Source: an uncultured Rhodobiaceae bacterium (GTDB lineage: Bacteria; Pseudomonadota; Alphaproteobacteria; RS24). From it: a stretch of DNA of 64,000 bases. The notes under the pieces were generated by a model that had not been told where the DNA came from, ran no database searches, and saw nothing but the letters and a program-made list of their open reading frames with translations. Position 1 is the first letter of the stretch. Every line of letters begins with the position of its first letter. Location of the stretch: positions 124,001 through 188,000 of the forward strand of contig CALCUM010000003.1 in NCBI GenBank assembly GCA_937907245.1. The letters run 5' to 3'. Shown in pieces: positions 59,805 to 64,000 of this stretch. Both the position numbers and the translations under genes were made by a program.

Positions 59805-59819
59805 GTTCTCTTTTTGTTC
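59805..59819 (-). promoter_or_regulatory. LexA (SOS) box in the imuA promoter
   Basis: On the plus strand GTTC-TCTTTTT-GTTC, the alphaproteobacterial GTTC-N7-GTTC LexA site (GAAC-N7-GAAC towards imuA). It overlaps the -10 hexamer of the promoter below. GTTCT (59816) and AGAAC (59827-59831) also form an inverted repeat. Confidence 0.85.
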
Positions 59820-59844
59820 TAAAATGAGAACAAATAAGAGTCAA
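59816..59844 (-). promoter_or_regulatory. imuA promoter
   Basis: Read on the minus strand, TTGACT (59844-59839) and TAGAAC (59821-59816) are separated by exactly 17 bp. The -10 overlaps one half of the LexA box, which would explain repression by LexA. Confidence 0.65.
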
Positions 59845-59882
59845 GCCGAACCACAGAAAAAGCCGCTTTACGTTTTGAAACT

Positions 59883-60503
59883 CTATTTAATTTCCGCCGA
59901 ACCCCAATAGGTATAGCCGACCACGCGCGGCGTCGACGGCACATACATTTGATCCATGTTGGTAATTTTAAATCCGCCCGCCTCTATCAGCGTCGGGATA
60001 TCGCGATTGATATGGCACCCACCGGCAATTTTACCCCAAACACCGTTCAGGCGGTTTTGCCATTTCTCCACCGCCGCATCGGGCGCGCGACCATGTTCGG
60101 AGAATAAAAGCTTGCCGCCTGGCTTCAGCACGCGACGCATATTTTCCATCGCCTTTAGAGTGTCTGGAATGGTGCAAAGCGTATAGGTCAGCAAAACCGT
60201 ATCAACGCTATTGTCATCGAGCGGAATTTCTTCTCCGGGCAAGTCGATAAACTCGACTGGAAAATCGACTTTCTCAGCCAAAGGTTTGGCGCGCTTCACC
60301 ATGTCGGGGGCAGGCTCTAGACCAAATACCATGTCGACTTTTTTCGGATCGTAAAACTCGAGATTATGTCCCGTGCCCATGCCAATTTCCAGCACACGGC
60401 CTTCGCAATGCGGCACGACTTTCTGGCGTTGTTGCATAACTGGCTTGGTGCCACAGGCGGTGCCTATAAAACGCGGCAGAATAAATTTATCGTAAAAACC
60501 CAT
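59883..60503 (-). CDS. class I SAM-dependent methyltransferase
   Basis: 206 residues. Motif I VLEIGMGTGHNLEFY, motif II acidic residue in VFGLEPAPDMV, motif IV-like VLLTYTLCTIPD and VLKPGGKLLFSEHG. The layout resembles METTL7/phospholipid N-methyltransferase-like proteins, but the substrate cannot be told. The start is ATG 60503 with GGAGAGAG upstream; an in-frame TTG lies five codons earlier. It lies between the SOS cassette and ilvE on the same strand, with 71 bp to ilvE. Confidence 0.82.
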   Translation of the reverse strand: MGFYDKFILPRFIGTACGTKPVMQQRQKVVPHCEGRVLEIGMGTGHNLEFYDPKKVDMVFGLEPAPDMVKRAKPLAEKVDFPVEFIDLPGEEIPLDDNSVDTVLLTYTLCTIPDTLKAMENMRRVLKPGGKLLFSEHGRAPDAAVEKWQNRLNGVWGKIAGGCHINRDIPTLIEAGGFKITNMDQMYVPSTPRVVGYTYWGSAEIK

Positions 60504-60574
60504 GCTCTCTCTCCTCAAATATCTAGACAGAGCTTGGCACTGCTTTCGACAAAAATCAAAGCTAGATTTGCGTT

Positions 60575-61444
60575 TTAAGCGCCAACCAGTTTGGCGTAAT
60601 CAGACATTAGGTTTTTCGAGATGTCGCTTGGCGCAAATCGATAGGGGCCAATTTCGGAGACCGGCGTTACTTCCGCTGCCGTGCCCGTGATAAAGCACTC
60701 GCTAAAGCCTTCCAGCTCATCTGGCATAATGGCGCGTTCGATAATTTCAATGCCGCGCTGGCGCGCCAAATCCATCACTGTGCGGCGGGTAATGCCGTCG
60801 AGAAAACAATCGGGCGTTGGGGTATGGATAACGCCATCTTTAACAAAGAACATATTCGCGCCGGTCGCTTCAGCTACCTGCCCGCGATAATCAAGCATCA
60901 TGGCGTCGGCATAGCCTTTGCCCTCGGCTTCGTGTTTCGACAAAGTGCAAATCATGTAAAGACCTGCCGCTTTGGCATGGCACGGGGCGGTTTCAGGGGA
61001 CGGGCGACGATATTTCGCCATGTCCAACCGAATGCCCTTCAGGCGTTCTTCAGGATCGAAATAAGACGGCCATTCCCAGGCGGCGACGGCGACATTAATG
61101 CTATTTTTCTGCGCCGAGACGCCCATCATTTCGCTGCCACGCCACGCCACAGGGCGCAGATAGCCATCGATTAAATTATTGGCCTTCAACGTCGCTTCGC
61201 ACGCCGCATCAATTTCTTCGACCGAATAAGGAAGCGTGAAACCAAGCTCTTTGGCGGAATAAAACAAACGTTCCGTATGCTCGCGTAATTTGAAAATAGC
61301 GCCGCCATAAGCGCGCTCGCCCTCAAAAACACTCGAGGCATAATGCAAGCCATGCGTCAGTACATGCACTTTGGCATCCGCCCAAGGCACCATCTCGCCG
61401 TTCATCCAGATAAACCCGTCGCGTTGATCAAAAGCGATACTCAT
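60575..61444 (-). CDS. ilvE: branched-chain amino acid aminotransferase
   Basis: 289-residue fold-type IV PLP aminotransferase, last step of Ile/Leu/Val synthesis. WMNGEMVPW, LTHGLHYASSVFEGERAY, catalytic Lys158 in APCHAKAAGLY, EATGANMFFVKDGV and DCFLDGITRRTV are conserved. Start ATG 61444 with AGAGGAAAA; the in-frame ATG at 61468 is created by a repeated GAAAACCAAGA motif and has weaker support. Divergent from the marR gene across a 204-bp spacer. Confidence 0.95.
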   Translation of the reverse strand: MSIAFDQRDGFIWMNGEMVPWADAKVHVLTHGLHYASSVFEGERAYGGAIFKLREHTERLFYSAKELGFTLPYSVEEIDAACEATLKANNLIDGYLRPVAWRGSEMMGVSAQKNSINVAVAAWEWPSYFDPEERLKGIRLDMAKYRRPSPETAPCHAKAAGLYMICTLSKHEAEGKGYADAMMLDYRGQVAEATGANMFFVKDGVIHTPTPDCFLDGITRRTVMDLARQRGIEIIERAIMPDELEGFSECFITGTAAEVTPVSEIGPYRFAPSDISKNLMSDYAKLVGA

Positions 61445-61486
61445 CTTGGTTTTCCTCTTGGTTTTCATACGCCCGCTTAAGGCTGT

Positions 61487-61512
61487 TTTATTTTGCAGGT
61501 TTATTTTGCAGG
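61487..61512. repeat. 13-bp tandem duplication upstream of ilvE
   Basis: TTTATTTTGCAGG occurs perfectly at 61487-61499 and 61500-61512, about 45 bp upstream of the ilvE start in the ilvE-marR divergent spacer. Confidence 0.9.
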
Positions 61513-61648
61513 AAAAGAAACCTAACCATGATAGACTTAACAGCGCCCTAATTTTATGTCAATAAGACTGACCCATTTGTCTTTATCTGGCAAATCCGAA
61601 ACCAAATGTGAGTGGCTGACAAACCCATGGATATAAAAGATATACACC

Positions 61649-62155
61649 ATGTCTAAGAAGTCTAAAAACGCCTCCAGCGATGATTTCAAGGATGCCATTG
61701 AGCTGATGTTTTTCGCGTATCGCGATTTCATCGCCGATCCGGACGCAATTTTGGCAGCCCATGATTTTGGCCGCGCGCATCACCGTGTCTTGCACTTTGT
61801 GGCGGGCAGCCCGGGCATTTCCATCGCTGACCTTTTAGAGATTTTACGCGTGACCAAACAAAGTTTAGCGCGGGTTTTGCGCGAGCTTATCGATGCCAAT
61901 TATATCGAGCAGCGCATTGGCACCAACGACCGACGCAAGCGGTTGTTATTTTTAACGTCGAAAGGGTCGGCCCTACATGAGAAATTATTGGCGCCCCAAG
62001 AAGCCCGCTTTGAGGCCGTGCTGGAGGGCATTGGCCCAGACGCCTTTGCCCAATGGAAAAAAACCATGCGGCTGATGATAAATCGCCAAGATCGCGAAAA
62101 TGTTGATAATCTGATTACCAGTTCACGCGCCGCGCGCGACACCCATAAGGAGTAA
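61649..62155 (+). CDS. MarR family transcriptional regulator (PetP-like)
   Basis: 168 residues. Winged helix with VAGSPGISIADLLEILRVTKQ, LARVLRELIDANYIEQRIGTNDRRKRLLFLT (recognition helix and wing, DRR motif) and dimerisation helices at both ends. The order MarR-OmpR-type regulator-kinase next to ilvE matches the alphaproteobacterial petP-petR arrangement; the regulated genes are not evident here. The next gene starts 10 bp downstream. Confidence 0.87.
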   Translation: MSKKSKNASSDDFKDAIELMFFAYRDFIADPDAILAAHDFGRAHHRVLHFVAGSPGISIADLLEILRVTKQSLARVLRELIDANYIEQRIGTNDRRKRLLFLTSKGSALHEKLLAPQEARFEAVLEGIGPDAFAQWKKTMRLMINRQDRENVDNLITSSRAARDTHKE

Positions 62156-62165
62156 GCCAGCCCCC

Positions 62166-62864
62166 ATGAGCCAACCGGACGAAACCACACCGCATATTCT
62201 CATCGTCGATGACGACACACGAATCCGCGAATTGCTGCAGAAATATTTGGCAGACAACGGCTATCGCACATCTAGCGCTAGCGATGCCAAAGAGGCGCAA
62301 ACCAAAATGGATGCGCTGACCTATGACCTGTTGGTTTTGGACATCATGATGCCTGGCATTACCGGACTGGAGTTCACCAAGGTTTTACGCGAGGCCGAAA
62401 ACGCCATCCCGATTTTACTGCTTACCGCCTTGGCCGAAACCGAACAACGCATCGAGGGGCTGACCTCGGGCGCCGATGATTATTTGCCCAAACCTTTTGA
62501 CCCGAAAGAACTTTTGCTTCGTGTACAGAATATTTTGCGCCGCAGCGGAGCCGAGGAAAACACCATCGCGCCGCCGGAAGAAGTGCGTTTTGGCGAGTAT
62601 CTTTTCCGCTATGAACGCGGCGAGCTAACCCGCGATGGCACGCGAATTACCCTAACAACCCGCGAAATAGAAGTCTTGCGCTGCCTCACCCAATCGCCCG
62701 GCAGCATTGTAACCCGCATTGAATTGGCCGATGGAGAAGACATCTCCGAGCGCGCCATTGATGTGCAGATCAACCGCTTGCGCCGAAAAATTGAAACCGA
62801 TCCCCGCGACCCGCTATATCTGCAAACCGTTCGTGGCTCTGGCTATGTTTTGAGAACGGATTAG
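62166..62864 (+). CDS. OmpR-type response regulator (PetR-like)
   Basis: 232 residues. Receiver domain (about 10-125): acidic pocket VDDDTR, phospho-acceptor Asp59 in LVLDIMMPG, LLTALAE and LPKPFD. DNA-binding winged helix (about 140-230): TLTTREIEVLRCLTQSPGSIV, ERAIDVQINRLRRKIE, QTVRGSGYVL. Pairs with the kinase starting 4 bp after its stop. Confidence 0.93.
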   Translation: MSQPDETTPHILIVDDDTRIRELLQKYLADNGYRTSSASDAKEAQTKMDALTYDLLVLDIMMPGITGLEFTKVLREAENAIPILLLTALAETEQRIEGLTSGADDYLPKPFDPKELLLRVQNILRRSGAEENTIAPPEEVRFGEYLFRYERGELTRDGTRITLTTREIEVLRCLTQSPGSIVTRIELADGEDISERAIDVQINRLRRKIETDPRDPLYLQTVRGSGYVLRTD

Positions 62865-62868
62865 GCGG

Positions 62869-64000
62869 ATGCGGTTTTTATTCTCTTTTTCTCTTAGTGC
62901 GTTTTTAAAAACCTATATGCCGACCGGGCTTTTCCCGCGGTCGCTTTTAATTATCGTGATGCCCGTTGTGGTAACCCAAATTGTGGTGGCTTTTGTGTTT
63001 ATGGAGCGCCATTGGTCTACCGTGACACAGCGCCTATCGCGCGCCGTTGTATCCGATATCACCATGCTGACAGATTTGCGGATGCGAGAGCTGGGCGGAG
63101 ATGGCGAATTATTAAGCCAGCTCGCCGGCGATGCTTTTGCCATGTCCGTCGCCTTTTTGCCTGGCGAGTCTTTACCCCAAGACAAAGAAGTGCCCATTGT
63201 GGCCCTGCTGCACCAGTCTTTGTCGCGCGAGTTGAGCCAACAAGTCGGCCGACCGTTTTGGGTGGACACAGAGACTTATGAAAACTACGTGGACATTCGC
63301 GTTCTGCTGCCCGGCGAAGTGATGCGCGTGCTGGCGCAACGAAAACGTGTTTACGCCACCAACTCGCATATTTTTATGATTTGGATGATTGGCACCTCGG
63401 TGATTTTGCTCGTGGTCTCGGGCGTATTTTTACGCAATCAAATTCGCCCCATTCAGCGCCTCGCCGAAGCCGCACAGGAATTTGGGAAAGGTCGTGATAC
63501 GCCGAACTTTCGCCCGGCTGGGGCCGCAGAGGTGCGCAGTGCCGCCGCTAGCTTCATTGAAATGCGTGACCGCATTCAGCGCCAAATCGAGCAGCGCACG
63601 ACTATGCTAGCCGGCGTGAGCCATGATTTGCGCACGCCGCTGACGCGGCTGAAATTGCAATTGGCTATGCTGCCTCAAGGCAATGAGATTGAAGAACTGA
63701 ACACCGATATTTCTGAAATGGAAGATATGCTGGATGACTATCTAGCGTTTGCGCGCGGCTATCAGGGCGAGCGGGCGTCGATGGCTAATCTTGCGCCTTT
63801 CATGACGCAAATTCACCATGACGCGGAGCGCCGCTGGCCCGATGTGCAAGTGCGCCTCACCGATACGCTGGAGATGGAGGTGGCGATGAAGCAAAATGCC
63901 TTGCGCCGCTGTGTCACCAATTTGGTCAATAATGCCTGCAATCATGCCGCCCTTGTGCATGTTTCGGCACAGCTGAATAGCAATCATAAAATGGTGCATA
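62869..64000 (+). CDS. sensor histidine kinase (EnvZ-like), 3'-truncated by window edge
   Basis: 377 residues are visible and the frame is still open at the right edge. Two membrane segments (about 24-46 and 165-187) bracket a periplasmic domain of about 120 residues; a HAMP domain follows (RNQIRPIQRLAEAAQEFGKG), then the dimerisation helix with phospho-acceptor His252 in MLAGVSHDLRTPLTRLK, and the N-box NLVNNACNHA near the end. G-boxes are beyond the window. ATG 62869 follows AGGCGG and overlaps no other gene. Cognate regulator immediately upstream. Confidence 0.92.
   Translation, partial: MRFLFSFSLSAFLKTYMPTGLFPRSLLIIVMPVVVTQIVVAFVFMERHWSTVTQRLSRAVVSDITMLTDLRMRELGGDGELLSQLAGDAFAMSVAFLPGESLPQDKEVPIVALLHQSLSRELSQQVGRPFWVDTETYENYVDIRVLLPGEVMRVLAQRKRVYATNSHIFMIWMIGTSVILLVVSGVFLRNQIRPIQRLAEAAQEFGKGRDTPNFRPAGAAEVRSAAASFIEMRDRIQRQIEQRTTMLAGVSHDLRTPLTRLKLQLAMLPQGNEIEELNTDISEMEDMLDDYLAFARGYQGERASMANLAPFMTQIHHDAERRWPDVQVRLTDTLEMEVAMKQNALRRCVTNLVNNACNHAALVHVSAQLNSNHKMVH

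Overview
The window is chromosomal DNA from a free-living alphaproteobacterium of mid GC content. This rests on gene content and arrangement: an ELM1-like protein, a MarR/OmpR/EnvZ-type cluster (PetP/PetR-like) beside ilvE, an imuA-imuB-dnaE2 mutasome preceded by a GTTC-N7-GTTC LexA box, an ArsR-methyltransferase fusion heading metF-metH, and alphaproteobacterial-type rpoD and dnaG. Family-level placement cannot be made from the window alone. I see no phage, IS element, CRISPR array or plasmid signature. The genes are dense, mostly housekeeping, and often overlap by 1-8 bp.

Layout. 1-8.1 kb: 3' end of a nitronate monooxygenase gene with a terminator; an alkylsulfatase; a GST/TrhO pair; a TPR membrane protein with an apparent 5' frameshift; gamma-glutamyltransferase. 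8.2-15.1 kb: 2,4-dienoyl-CoA reductase, then a two-gene RND efflux operon behind a 25-bp tandem duplication. 15.1-21.3 kb (minus): nadE-gltX-cimA-psd-pssA. 21.4-24.6 kb (plus): enoyl-CoA hydratase, CurA-like reductase, class II DAHP synthase. 24.6-33.9 kb (minus): a seven-gene run, arsR/methyltransferase-metF-metH-djlA-like-rpiA-gor-acyltransferase. 34-37.2 kb: mlaA-mlaC, and ettA convergent to them. 37.3-40.9 kb: two tandem MAPEG genes, then an amidohydrolase overlapping a COG0523 GTPase. 40.9-45.8 kb (minus): tRNA-Ile2(CAT), panD, rpoD, dnaG, yqeY. 46-51.4 kb: a long leader with a strong intrinsic terminator, carA-carB, greA. 51.4-54 kb: Lrp regulator, ELM1-like protein, trxB. 54-59.8 kb (minus): the SOS mutasome imuA-imuB-dnaE2. 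59.9-64 kb: methyltransferase, ilvE, MarR regulator, OmpR-type response regulator and a histidine kinase that runs off the right edge.

How the genes work together. The arsR-metF-metH block couples the folate and methionine cycles to a SAM-fold regulator and shares its run with glutathione reductase and ribose-5-phosphate isomerase. nadE-gltX-cimA-psd-pssA groups cofactor, tRNA-charging, isoleucine and phosphatidylethanolamine synthesis. carAB feeds pyrimidine and arginine synthesis and appears to be controlled by attenuation. imuA-imuB-dnaE2 is a damage-inducible mutagenic translesion cassette.

The signals most worth following are the carAB leader (a terminator hairpin buried in a 54-codon leader ORF whose stop overlaps the carA start), the palindrome in front of the arsR-met run, the LexA box overlapping the imuA promoter, the degenerate DnaG zinc finger, the broken 5' end of the TPR gene, and many short perfect tandem duplications (9-25 bp) at gene ends, gene starts and spacers. 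Those inside genes are multiples of 3; those outside are not, with one informative exception in the GST gene.
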